This document shows, one piece after another, positions 7,971 to 15,991 of a stretch of DNA of 64,000 bases. The DNA is taken from NCBI GenBank assembly GCA_910579685.1, contig CAJTVN010000008.1:58947-122946 (forward strand), read 5' to 3'. Numbering within the stretch: the first letter of the stretch is position 1; the number at the start of each line of letters is the position of its first letter. Origin of the DNA: an uncultured Lachnospiraceae bacterium (GTDB lineage Bacteria; Bacillota; Clostridia; Lachnospirales; Lachnospiraceae). A program made the position numbers and the translations under genes. The notes beneath the pieces were generated by a model. It had not been told where the DNA came from, did no database searches, and worked only from the letters and a program-made list of their open reading frames with translations.

Positions 7971-9277
7971 AGTCCTTCCTTCTGATAGACCACCCGGCCT
8001 TCACAGATCGTATAATAGACATTTCCTACCATGGTTTCCCCGATAAAGGGGGAATTGGCGGATTTCGACGCAAACTCCTTTACCACCCAGGGCTCGTCCG
8101 GGGCGAAAAGAACAAGATCCGCCTCCTGCCCCTGTGCGATCCGCCCTCCGGGGAGCCCATAGAGCCGTGCGGGCGCCGTGCTCATCCGGTAAAACAGGGT
8201 GGGAAAATCAAGATAGCCCGGCTTTACCAGCTCCCGAATTGCCAGGCCCAGCGCAGTCTCGAGCCCGATAATGCCGCTGGGAGCGGCCGTGATCTCCCGC
8301 TCCTTCTCCTGTCTGCTGTGGGGTGCGTGATCCGTGGCGATCAGGTCAATGGTTCCGTCCCGAAGTCCCTCGATAATCGCAAGCCGATCCTCCTCCGTCC
8401 GAAGCGGCGGGTTCATCTTGGCCAGCGTTCCCTTTTCGATTAACGCCTCCTCGGTCAGGGTAAAGTGATGGGGGGTTGCCTCCGCATACACCTGCGCGCC
8501 ATTTCTTTTCGCCCTACGCACAAGCTCCACGCCCTCCTTTGTGCTGATGTGCTGTATCACCGTCTTCGCTCCGGTTTCCAGGGCCAGCTCCACATCCCTG
8601 CGGATCAGGTCAGTCTCCGCCTCTCTGGGAGATCCTCCGATTCCGTAAAAGGCCGACGCTCTCCCTGCGTTAATTCCGTTGTTGACAATCCGTTCCGGAT
8701 TCTCCTCGTGAAAGCTGATGGGCCTGTCCAGCTTCTTTGCCAGCATCATGGCCTCCCTCACCAGCTCCTTTCCAAGCAGAGGAATTCCGTCGTCGGTAAA
8801 GCCGGCGGCCCCGCAACGGGCTAGCTCTTCCATGTCCGTCAGCTCCTCCCCCTTCATGCCCTTTGTCACATTGGCGCAGCTCAGTATCCGGATTCCGGTC
8901 CGCTTACCCTTTTCCAGCACATAGGAAAGAATCTCCCCATTGTCCACGCAGGGCTTTGTATTCGCCATCAGGACAATACCCGTATAGCCGCCCTTTTTCG
9001 CCGCCTCGCCGCCGGAAATAATATCTTCCTTATAAGTAAAGCCAGGATCCCTAAAATGCACGTGGGTATCCGCGAGTCCGGGGGCTGCCATCAGCCCCCC
9101 GGCCTCCAAAACCAGCGCATCCTCTGGAATCCGAAAGCTCTCCGCTTCCCGGTCCTGCCTCGTGAAAATCCCTGCGATCTTTCCATCCTCTACCAGCAGA
9201 TCCGCTTCGTAAGTCCGCCCGCCCACCGGGTCAATCACAGATCCGCCCCGGATATAAATTTTCATCTCTCCCCGCAT
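7967..9277 (-). CDS. pyrC: dihydroorotase, class I
   Basis: Cyclises carbamoyl aspartate to dihydroorotate. The 436 residues show amidohydrolase metal ligands HVHFRDPG, HEENPE, IQHISTKEG and ATDHAPH, plus ANTKPCVDN. The usual class I motif reads HVHFREPG; here the Glu is Asp, a conservative change. ATG 9277 follows AAGGATGAAAG. The gene heads pyrC-pyrK-pyrD. A perfect TATAAT lies on the minus strand at 9310-9315, but no convincing -35 was found, so it may also be read through from the lipoprotein gene 47 bases upstream. No PyrR-type leader was recognised. Confidence 0.95.
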   Translation of the reverse strand: MRGEMKIYIRGGSVIDPVGGRTYEADLLVEDGKIAGIFTRQDREAESFRIPEDALVLEAGGLMAAPGLADTHVHFRDPGFTYKEDIISGGEAAKKGGYTGIVLMANTKPCVDNGEILSYVLEKGKRTGIRILSCANVTKGMKGEELTDMEELARCGAAGFTDDGIPLLGKELVREAMMLAKKLDRPISFHEENPERIVNNGINAGRASAFYGIGGSPREAETDLIRRDVELALETGAKTVIQHISTKEGVELVRRAKRNGAQVYAEATPHHFTLTEEALIEKGTLAKMNPPLRTEEDRLAIIEGLRDGTIDLIATDHAPHSRQEKEREITAAPSGIIGLETALGLAIRELVKPGYLDFPTLFYRMSTAPARLYGLPGGRIAQGQEADLVLFAPDEPWVVKEFASKSANSPFIGETMVGNVYYTICEGRVVYQKEGL

Positions 9278-9324
9278 TCTTTCATCCTTTCCGGTTTGTA
9301 TTTCCTGTTATTATACTAGACTTT

Positions 9325-9741
9325 TTAATCAAATACCACAGGTTTTTCCACCATCTCCGTCTTGATTACCACATACGGGCAGGAGGGACTCGTCTTCTTC
9401 CCCTCATTCTCCCCCGGCTTTGGACCCTGCAGCGTCGTGTCGAAATACACGGCGTTGTCCGTCTCGTAAAGCGCATTCACAGAAATACTGTAGCCCCCCG
9501 TCTCCTGCTGCCCGTAGCCCATGCAGATATAGAGGTAGCCGCCATCCTGATATGTCATCTTAAAGCCCTCCGCCTTTTTTTCCTCCAGCACGGCAGAAAG
9601 CTCCTCCGGTATATTTTCCTGGGCTGTAACCGTAAATTCCAGATCCTTTATCTTCTCCATGGGATCCTTTTTTTCCTTACATCCGGCCAGTGCGGACAAG
9701 CACATAAGCATAAGGATTGCCAGCGTTCCAATTTTTCTCAT
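9325..9741 (-). CDS. lipoprotein with PrcB-like domain
   Basis: A 138-residue precursor starting MRKIGTLAILMLMCLSALAGC: a short basic n-region, hydrophobic core and lipobox with the lipidated Cys21. The mature part resembles the PrcB C-terminal domain (FTVTAQENIPEELSAVLEEKKAEGFKMTY...YLYICMGYGQQETGGYSI...TTLQGPK...PYVVIK). That domain was named from a spirochaete dentilisin complex and is now found on many lipoproteins of unknown role. I chose ATG 9741 because of the signal sequence and a preceding AGGGGG site; a longer frame to 9813 adds an implausible extension that crosses leader hairpins. Confidence 0.82.
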   Translation of the reverse strand: MRKIGTLAILMLMCLSALAGCKEKKDPMEKIKDLEFTVTAQENIPEELSAVLEEKKAEGFKMTYQDGGYLYICMGYGQQETGGYSISVNALYETDNAVYFDTTLQGPKPGENEGKKTSPSCPYVVIKTEMVEKPVVFD

Positions 9742-9755
9742 TTTTATCCCCCTGC

Positions 9756-9821
9756 ATACCGCTGGCTGCGCCTGCGGTATTGCACCAATAAGTAGTTTGA
9801 AAGGAACTTTCAAACTTATGG
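9756..9821 (-). other. two hairpins in the lipoprotein leader
   Basis: ATACCGC (9756-9762) pairs with GCGGTAT (9774-9780). GTTTGAAAG (9795-9803) pairs with CTTTCAAAC (9807-9815) and is extended by CCAATAAG/CTTATGG. They lie between the A+T-rich operon end and the lipoprotein ribosome site. On the plus strand the second hairpin is followed by a T-rich run, but no rightward gene ends here. Confidence 0.5.
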
Positions 9822-9896
9822 CCTTTTTGCTTTTTATAAATTTATGACAGACCCTATTGATTCATGCCATCACTTTTACCCGAATATTTCTCCATA

Positions 9897-9929
9897 CAAA
9901 GAGGAGCATTTCTCATGATCAAATGCTCC
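9897..9929 (-). terminator. probable terminator of the AAA/protease operon
   Basis: Read leftward, GGAGCATTT and AAATGCTCC form a perfect 9-bp stem (9921-9929 with 9903-9911) followed by TCTTTGT. The T-run is weak. It lies just past the protease stop codon. Confidence 0.6.
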
Positions 9930-9949
9930 CTCCAAATTGTCCTAATTCT

Positions 9950-11164
9950 TTAATTTATCTGTTCTTCAACCAATTTATACTTATTCAGATAGTTTAAAGC
10001 AGAAATGGGAATAAACCCTGAAAAATCATTCTCCATTGCGGTATTTATGTTATAGGTTCCCCTCGTAACAATTCCGATAACTTTTCTTTCACCCTTTGTC
10101 AAAACCGGCCCTCCACTATTACCAACATATATTATATTATCTATACCATACATTTTGACCCCTGAGTAATTCCTTGTTGACGCAATTTTAGCCTCAATTA
10201 CTCTGATAGAATCACCTGGATTATAATTGGGATAGCCTAACACTATGACTTCGTCCATCTGGCGAATCGCATCCTTTGTTTGAATGGAAAATTTATTTGC
10301 TCCTTCCCAGCCATCTACCTTTAATATCGCTATATCAATCTGCTCAACATAATCTTCTACAATCGCTGTATATCTTTTACTAATATTTTCTTCGGAATAT
10401 ACCGTTAAATCATCTGCCGCCTGCTTTTCTTCCTCATCGTACACAACATGATAACATGTTACAAAGCGGCCGTCTCCAATATGAAATGCCGTTCCCTGTG
10501 ACATTGCTTTTTCACTCTCCACAATAACAGTACATGATTTATAGAAGGAAAGCCATTTCATTACATCAGATTTTTCCTCATCAATTTTATGTTTGTTCAG
10601 CTCAGCCTCCAGCATAATGACGAATCTGACTCCTGAAATAAACAGATCTTTTGCCGTTAAATACCTGTCCTCAATTTCATCCGTATCATCAAGAAGCCCT
10701 TCATATTCTGTTTTTCCATGCATAAAGTCAATCGCATATAAATTTATATTATTAATAATCTTAAAATACCTTTGAGTCAATAATTTCTTTTTGACAGAAA
10801 TAGAGATGTTTTCTTTTATATGACATTTTTTCTGTGATAATAAATCAATCCGATCCGCTACGCTGCTCCCTTCTCCCCAGAACTTCTCCTTAATATCTGC
10901 GAAATTTATTACTCCTCCCTCTATTTCGAAACTCTCGTTTGATGAAAAGAGGCAGTTACAATATTCAATCAGTAAATTATTTATACATCTGCTTATCACA
11001 AAGCAGGAACATAATGGGTAACCTATGTCAATAATATTTATGCCCTGCATAATATCCGCACAGACCATGGGTCTGACTAATTCTTCCATCGACCGGTCAG
11101 CCAATATATCCTGCAACGCCTGCTCAATAGCTGTCAAAAAATAAACATCTTCCGTATTTTCCAT
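9950..11164 (-). CDS. trypsin-like serine protease with unknown N-terminal domain
   Basis: A 404-residue protein. Residues 1-195 are a helical, Cys-containing domain that I do not recognise. Residues about 210-400 are a chymotrypsin-fold protease with the complete triad: His239 in TCYHVV, Asp277 in QIDIAIL and Ser350 in VGNSGGPV. There is no signal peptide or membrane segment, so it should act in the cytosol, unlike the nearby HtrA. The ATG at 11164 follows AAGAGGAGT, which overlaps the AAA gene stop; GTG at 11182 lacks a ribosome site. It is the last gene of the operon. Cytosolic trypsin-like domains beside AAA+ ATPases occur in bacterial conflict systems, where the ATPase senses and the protease acts. 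That role is an inference here. Confidence 0.85.
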   Translation of the reverse strand: MENTEDVYFLTAIEQALQDILADRSMEELVRPMVCADIMQGINIIDIGYPLCSCFVISRCINNLLIEYCNCLFSSNESFEIEGGVINFADIKEKFWGEGSSVADRIDLLSQKKCHIKENISISVKKKLLTQRYFKIINNINLYAIDFMHGKTEYEGLLDDTDEIEDRYLTAKDLFISGVRFVIMLEAELNKHKIDEEKSDVMKWLSFYKSCTVIVESEKAMSQGTAFHIGDGRFVTCYHVVYDEEEKQAADDLTVYSEENISKRYTAIVEDYVEQIDIAILKVDGWEGANKFSIQTKDAIRQMDEVIVLGYPNYNPGDSIRVIEAKIASTRNYSGVKMYGIDNIIYVGNSGGPVLTKGERKVIGIVTRGTYNINTAMENDFSGFIPISALNYLNKYKLVEEQIN

Positions 11165-11174
11165 TTTACTCCTC

Positions 11175-12410
11175 TTATTCACTTATTTCGTATGTATTCG
11201 GCTTCCCCTCATTTATAATTATCTTACCCCTTTTATTCATGCTCTGTAAGGTCTTTATTGGTTGTGCCTTTGGATAGATAGCCGCAAGCGCATCACTGCT
11301 TTCCAACATTTCCTCCCAGGATAACGGCACCAGCGATTTCGATAAAACATCCAGAATAATCTCTTCCGGTTCAATCGTCTTATTCATTGAATCAGAGTTT
11401 TTGCCTTTCAAAAGTGCGCTGATAATATTTGCCCAACTTTTCATATCATTTTCTGTTAAATAACTAACATACTTTTCTATATCTTTTTTGTCGGCATTTT
11501 CCACATTAACGTTGTTTTCCTGGAAACGCTTTATTATAAATTCCATTACCTCTTCCTTTGTCTTGGGTGTTTTTAATACCACCTGATGATCCTTAAACCG
11601 TCTTTCAAAAGCCGCCTGATGCGACAAAACTTCCCACGCTTCAATGGTAGTGCCAACGGTAATCATTCCTTCGACTTTGCAATTATTCAGATAATCAAAC
11701 AAAGTACGGTAAGAGGTCAATATTTTGTATCCAACCTTTGTAAGGGAAATAGAATTTGTAGAATCTGAATATACCTTGTCAATCTCATCAATAAACAGTA
11801 ATATTTTTTTCCCTGTTACACATTGAATAAATTGTAAAGCAGCCACAAAGGCAGTTACGAAATCATTTTCATTATTTATAAATCTTTTTTTTGCATTAAA
11901 TTTTTTTCTCATAAAGCTGACTTGATCTGGAAACAAATCCTTATTAGAAAAATAATCCAGAACCAGCCTTTTCTCATCTGTATTATTACAATGTGTTAAA
12001 TATCTCACTATATTATTATCCACATATCTATTTGCCAACGATTTGTCGGATTGTTCCCAATCCTCCAAATACGTTGACAAGTCCTTATTGACATTACTTT
12101 TAAACAAAGAAGCGTACAAACTATTAAGAGCATCTACAAGCGGACCATTAAAAAACATATCGGGCATGTAAATACCAACCGCGGTCTCATTTTCCTCCAC
12201 TTTCTTTCTCATATATCTTAAAAAATGTGTCTTCCCATTCCCAATCTGTCCCAAAACGACAGATCCCATCATAAGATTGTTGCATTTATTCATCCAGCTT
12301 AGATAGCAATGAACATTCTTATCTTCTCCCACTATATACTCAGGGTCGGCAATTAAATTAATCCTTATCATGCTTTCGTCTATATTTTTTCTGATCGTTC
12401 CTTCATTCAT
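11175..12410 (-). CDS. AAA+ ATPase, ORC/Cdc6-like
   Basis: A 411-residue P-loop ATPase. Walker A is GQIGNGKTH (about 54-62), Walker B ILLFIDEIDK (203-212), a sensor-like GMITVGTT follows, and an arginine-finger-like FERRF is near 275. The C-terminal part (about 340-411) looks like a winged helix (SWEEMLESSDAL...NTYEISE). The layout resembles ORC1/Cdc6-type or BREX/defence-associated ATPases rather than a DnaA or Clp unfoldase. ATG 12410 overlaps the upstream stop in ATGA and follows AAAGGTG. Base composition is clearly more A+T-rich than in flanking genes. Likely role: the nucleotide-driven sensor or loader of the operon (inference). Confidence 0.85.
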   Translation of the reverse strand: MNEGTIRKNIDESMIRINLIADPEYIVGEDKNVHCYLSWMNKCNNLMMGSVVLGQIGNGKTHFLRYMRKKVEENETAVGIYMPDMFFNGPLVDALNSLYASLFKSNVNKDLSTYLEDWEQSDKSLANRYVDNNIVRYLTHCNNTDEKRLVLDYFSNKDLFPDQVSFMRKKFNAKKRFINNENDFVTAFVAALQFIQCVTGKKILLFIDEIDKVYSDSTNSISLTKVGYKILTSYRTLFDYLNNCKVEGMITVGTTIEAWEVLSHQAAFERRFKDHQVVLKTPKTKEEVMEFIIKRFQENNVNVENADKKDIEKYVSYLTENDMKSWANIISALLKGKNSDSMNKTIEPEEIILDVLSKSLVPLSWEEMLESSDALAAIYPKAQPIKTLQSMNKRGKIIINEGKPNTYEISE

Positions 12411-13177
12411 ATATTTTCACCTTTCTTCATAACCGACATAATATATTCTCCGCTTAAATTTCGAACCTCTCCTTTATTTTTATAAAGGCTGCTTTTAGCC
12501 CAAATATACTTGTCATTTTCGTATGATGCTGCACATCTCATTACACTATTGGCAATATCGGGAAGAAAATATTTCATTACATTTTTTTCAAACTCAACAA
12601 TACTCAAAATTTGTCTTGATTTAAAAATATTTTCTACGGCCTGTTTATCACAAATAACAATGTATTCTTTATTAACATTTACATATCCGCCAAACACCAT
12701 TAAGTTAAAAACAGGATTAAGATTTCTTGCCACTGATCTGACTGCGCTGTTATCATATCTTCCCATTTTTGATACTAACGAAAAAATATAGTAAACTGTT
12801 TTTTTCCTTAAACTTCCTTCAAACAGGTTGAGCAGTGTTTCGATTATACTCTTAATTCGTTCAATTTCCGGATTAATTACGATCAATTTCTTTATAAAAT
12901 CCGAATAACTTATCTGCTCATAATAAAGCTGAATGGTCAAATCACTTAAACGGTATACACCTTCCTTATTTTCCAATATACTTGTCAAATTCGCATGATT
13001 GATCATTTTTCTTAATGTATTTTCCGTTATGGACATCTTCTGGCATATTTTTGGAAGATCTAAATTTTGGTATCTCAAGCTAGCCTCTCCAAAAATCTCA
13101 CATATTTGAGTCACTCTCTCCTGGGTAATGGGAGCGTTAGCAATATTGGGAATTATAAAATCAGTATGTGTATACAT
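12407..13177 (-). CDS. helix-rich, probably winged-helix protein of the AAA/protease operon
   Basis: A 256-residue soluble protein, not recognised. Residues about 20-75 look like a helix-turn-helix (SLRYQNLDLPKICQKMSITENTLRKMINHANL) followed by a wing-like GVYRLSDL. A second similar unit may lie at about 115-180 (LNLFEGSLRKKTVYYIFSLV...NPVFNLMVFGGYVNVNKEYIVI). It is the first gene of the operon, with a strong AAGGAGGG site before ATG 13177. It may bind DNA, autoregulate, or act as an adaptor between target and ATPase. Composition is A+T-rich like its partners. Confidence 0.7.
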   Translation of the reverse strand: MYTHTDFIIPNIANAPITQERVTQICEIFGEASLRYQNLDLPKICQKMSITENTLRKMINHANLTSILENKEGVYRLSDLTIQLYYEQISYSDFIKKLIVINPEIERIKSIIETLLNLFEGSLRKKTVYYIFSLVSKMGRYDNSAVRSVARNLNPVFNLMVFGGYVNVNKEYIVICDKQAVENIFKSRQILSIVEFEKNVMKYFLPDIANSVMRCAASYENDKYIWAKSSLYKNKGEVRNLSGEYIMSVMKKGENI

Positions 13178-13222
13178 ATTTTCCCTCCTTTGGATCTTAA
13201 CAAATTTCGCAGATCCTTCTTT

Positions 13223-13251
13223 ATAATATTATATTATTATGCCGTTTTCAA
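13223..13251 (-). promoter_or_regulatory. candidate promoter of the AAA/protease operon
   Basis: On the minus strand TTGAAA (13246-13251), a 17-base spacer and TATTAT (13223-13228). A perfect 10-bp palindrome GTATCGATAC lies just upstream at 13260-13269 and could be an operator. Confidence 0.45.
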
Positions 13252-13283
13252 GACCGATAGTATCGATACGCCAATTTTCTAAA

Positions 13284-13332
13284 TAATACAAAAAGAGCCC
13301 ATACACTGACTTCCCAATGTATAAGCTCTTTT
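13284..13332 (-). terminator. intrinsic terminator of htrA
   Basis: AAAAGAGC (13291-13298) pairs with GCTCTTTT (13325-13332), extended past a 2-base mismatch by ATACA/TGTAT. Read leftward the stem is followed by a T-run. It lies past the htrA stop at 13426. Confidence 0.75.
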
Positions 13333-13382
13333 GCTTTATAAGCTCTTTTGCTTTATAAGCTCTTTTGCTTTATAAGCTCTTA
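13320..13382. repeat. 17-bp tandem repeat, about 3.7 copies
   Basis: The unit TATAAGCTCTTTTGCTT occurs at 13320, 13337 and 13354 and partially at 13371. Each unit contains the GCTCTTTT arm of the adjoining htrA terminator, so the terminator's first-transcribed arm is present several times in a row. There are no spacers, so it is not a CRISPR array. Confidence 0.9.
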
Positions 13383-13425
13383 CGGTTTCATACACCCAAC
13401 ATTCTATCCGCACCGTCCCCCCGGC

Positions 13426-14826
13426 TTACTGCGTGCTGACAGCCTCTCCAAGCGTCACGGACACGTTCTTTGCCTGGTATCCGGTAGGGCTTCCCTGCAT
13501 GATGGTCAGTTCCACCGTGGTTCCCGCCGAATAGTAGCTCAGCTCATCCTTAAGATCATCCATGGACTTTATCTCTTCCCCGTTCAGCGCCGTAATGATG
13601 TCACCTCTGATCAGGCCCGCAGCGGCCGCGCCCGTTCCCTCGGAAACGGAAGAGATATAGACTCCCTTTGGCATGCCGTAGAGCTGGGAATATTCAGAGA
13701 CCACGTCGATTCCCGTGATTCCGAGGAAACCTCTGTTTTCCTCCTCCACCCGAAGCCTTGTCTGCTTTGTCATCAGATCCTCTATGATGGGCTGGGCGTC
13801 CGAGATGGGAATGGCATATCCCATGCCCTCCACTGCGGATCCGCCGATCTTGTTGGAATTAATACCGATCACCTGCCCTCTGCTGTTGAGCAGTGCGCCG
13901 CCCGAATTCCCGGGGTTAATCGCGGCATCGGTCTGAATAAAGGTGTTGACCTCCATGTCATCCTGCTGCGGCTGGGACTGCGCACTGACCGTATTTACCG
14001 CAATGGGCCGGTTCAGGGCGCTCACCACGCCCGTAGTGACGGACTGCCCGTAACCAAGGGCGTTTCCGATTGCAATGACCGGTTCTCCCACCGTAAGCTG
14101 TGTGGAATCTCCCATCTGCGCAATGGCAATCGCACTCATGGTAGAGCTCTCCATATCATTCAGCTGCACGGCGATCACCGCAAGATCCTTGTCGGAATCG
14201 GAACCCTTCATCTGTGCCTGAACCTGCTTTCCATCCGCAAACTGAACCGAGAGCTCCTCGGCCGCCTCCACCACATGGTAATTTGTCACTACCAGAAGCT
14301 CGGTATCATTCTTTCCCACGATAATTCCCGAACCCGTGCTGCTTCCCTCACTGCTGAACTCCTGTCCCCAGAAGGATGTTGTTTCCACGTATTTATTGTT
14401 GACGGATACCACGGAAGGCATTACCGCTTTCACCACCTCGGTCACGTCCGTCACCGTGGTCTGCACCAGATTCGTCCCGTCCCAATCCTGGAAAGTGGAT
14501 GCGATCTCGTCTGCGGGAGAGCTCTCTGTCCCGTCACTTTCGGACAGCTCGTTTTGAGCCTCGCCGCTCTCCTTCAAAAGACTTTCCTTCACAACGCCCG
14601 AGGCCGTAGTCACCGCCTCAAAACCAAGACCCGCAAAGATTCCGAACAGAAGGCCGCAGCAGATTCCAAGTACCAGCTTTTTGCCGGTGCCGGATTGTTT
14701 TTTGGGTTTTTGTGCGCCCGGCTTTGGCTGTTCGTAATAGTAGGCGTTGGAGCCGCCCTGACTGGCCTCGGAACCGCTCTCCGCATTTGCGCCGTTATAA
14801 TTGTTCGGATAATTATTCTCATACAT
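13426..14826 (-). CDS. htrA: HtrA/DegP-like membrane-anchored serine protease
   Basis: A 466-residue S1C protease. It has a disordered N-terminus (residues 1-48, Asn/Tyr/Gly/Gln-rich), one membrane segment (KLVLGICCGLLFGIFAGL, about 50-67), a trypsin-like domain with His184 in TNYHVVE, Asp214 in DKDLAVI and Ser308 in GNSGGAL, and a PDZ domain at about 365-455 (GVYISSV...AAAAGLIRGDIITALNGEEIKS). It acts outside the membrane on misfolded exported proteins. The ATG has an AGAGAGG site. It is monocistronic, with its own terminator in a tandem-repeat region. Confidence 0.95.
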   Translation of the reverse strand: MYENNYPNNYNGANAESGSEASQGGSNAYYYEQPKPGAQKPKKQSGTGKKLVLGICCGLLFGIFAGLGFEAVTTASGVVKESLLKESGEAQNELSESDGTESSPADEIASTFQDWDGTNLVQTTVTDVTEVVKAVMPSVVSVNNKYVETTSFWGQEFSSEGSSTGSGIIVGKNDTELLVVTNYHVVEAAEELSVQFADGKQVQAQMKGSDSDKDLAVIAVQLNDMESSTMSAIAIAQMGDSTQLTVGEPVIAIGNALGYGQSVTTGVVSALNRPIAVNTVSAQSQPQQDDMEVNTFIQTDAAINPGNSGGALLNSRGQVIGINSNKIGGSAVEGMGYAIPISDAQPIIEDLMTKQTRLRVEEENRGFLGITGIDVVSEYSQLYGMPKGVYISSVSEGTGAAAAGLIRGDIITALNGEEIKSMDDLKDELSYYSAGTTVELTIMQGSPTGYQAKNVSVTLGEAVSTQ

Positions 14827-14949
14827 AGCAATTACCTCTCTTCCTTATTTGTATGGCAGACTTTTCATCCGCTTTTGCCCTTTTCTTAATATGGTTTTAG
14901 TATAGCCGGTAATTGTGTTCATTTTGTGATAAAAATTTGACAAATTTGT

Positions 14950-15876
14950 TTATTTCCAGTATTCCCGGTTCATTGAGCATTGCCTGACCATGCGCCATGG
15001 AAGCTTCTGATATCTTTTCCCCAGAAAAAATCCGAGATATTTGCAGCCGCTGTGGAAAAAAAGCTTTAAAATCAGCCACGGCTTCCCTTCTTTTACCAGA
15101 TATGAGCAGGTGCCTTTTACAAGCCGGATCCCCTCGCCCTCTGTCTTCACTCCCCCGAAGATATCGGGAAACTGCGCATGGGACACGCCCAGATCAAAAT
15201 TTCTCCGAAACTGCTGGAACGCACTGTAATTGTGGGAGTGAAACACCTGCGCATGGGCCGCATAAGCTATGCTTTCCCCCGCATCAATCAGCTTCCTGGC
15301 ATAAATCATATCCTCATTAAAAATCGTGCGTTTCACAAAACCGCCCAGCCTGTCGTACACCGCCCTGTCATAGGCCGCACAGACATTGGAGGCAAAAAAG
15401 GTCTTGATTCCCAGGACCGGAAGATCCTTCGCCGACTTGACCACGGATTGATCCGGATAGTTAAAATCTCTGGTAAAGCGTTCGATCACCCCGCAGTCCG
15501 GGGCAGGCAGCTGTCTGGCATAGCTCATGGCCGCTTTTTTCTCCGCAAGGGGCGCAAGCAGCCGCTCAAGCAGATATTCGTCCGCCGGGATGGCATCGTC
15601 CGTCATCATTACAAAATAATCGCTGTCCGATTCCGCCACTGCGCACCTTCTCGTGTTCCCATGATCAAATTCTCTCCTGGATATGTGCCTCACCGAAACA
15701 TTTTTGTAGCGCTGCCAGAAATCGGTGCCGATAATCAGCCTGTCAAAGTAAATCTGTTCCGTATTCACCAGAAAAATCCGGTTTATCCGCACCGTCTGCC
15801 TCTCCAGCAGATCCAGAAGCACAAACAGTCTTTTGTCCGGTTTGTACACCGGAATAATCACATCTGTTTTCTTCAC
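14950..15876 (-). CDS. GT2 glycosyltransferase, rhamnosyltransferase-like
   Basis: A 308-residue GT-A enzyme. It starts TDVIIPVYKPDKRL. NTEQIYFD, DHGNTRRCAVAES and MMTDDAIP (metal-binding DxD-like) mark the sugar-nucleotide site, and the acceptor part has IFNEDMIYARKLIDAG with FHSHNY. The pattern matches RfbN/RfbF-like rhamnosyltransferases. I use GTG 15876, which is 9 bases after AAAGGGG and gives the classical VKKTDVIIPVY start; the frame is open to 15960 with an unlikely extension. It lies downstream of the LCP gene in the same direction and fits the dTDP-rhamnose genes in the locus. Confidence 0.85.
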   Translation of the reverse strand: MKKTDVIIPVYKPDKRLFVLLDLLERQTVRINRIFLVNTEQIYFDRLIIGTDFWQRYKNVSVRHISRREFDHGNTRRCAVAESDSDYFVMMTDDAIPADEYLLERLLAPLAEKKAAMSYARQLPAPDCGVIERFTRDFNYPDQSVVKSAKDLPVLGIKTFFASNVCAAYDRAVYDRLGGFVKRTIFNEDMIYARKLIDAGESIAYAAHAQVFHSHNYSAFQQFRRNFDLGVSHAQFPDIFGGVKTEGEGIRLVKGTCSYLVKEGKPWLILKLFFHSGCKYLGFFLGKRYQKLPWRMVRQCSMNREYWK

Positions 15877-15991
15877 CTGAAATTCCCCTTTCTCCCCGAA
15901 ACAGCGTTCCGACTTCCGTCTGCTGCCCGACATCAAGAAAAAGGACCAGCTTTTACTCATCTGGTCCCTTTCACAATCCTTTGCATCCTTA

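Noticed and set aside
9325..9813. Longer version of the lipoprotein with 24 extra N-terminal residues
   Set aside because: The extension crosses leader hairpins and would hide the signal peptide; the inner ATG has the better ribosome site.
13320..13382. Possible CRISPR array
   Set aside because: Repeats are directly adjacent with no spacers and no cas genes.
9950..14826. Idea that the cytosolic protease gene and htrA are one functional unit
   Set aside because: htrA has its own terminator, different composition and a membrane-anchored extracellular protease; adjacency looks incidental.
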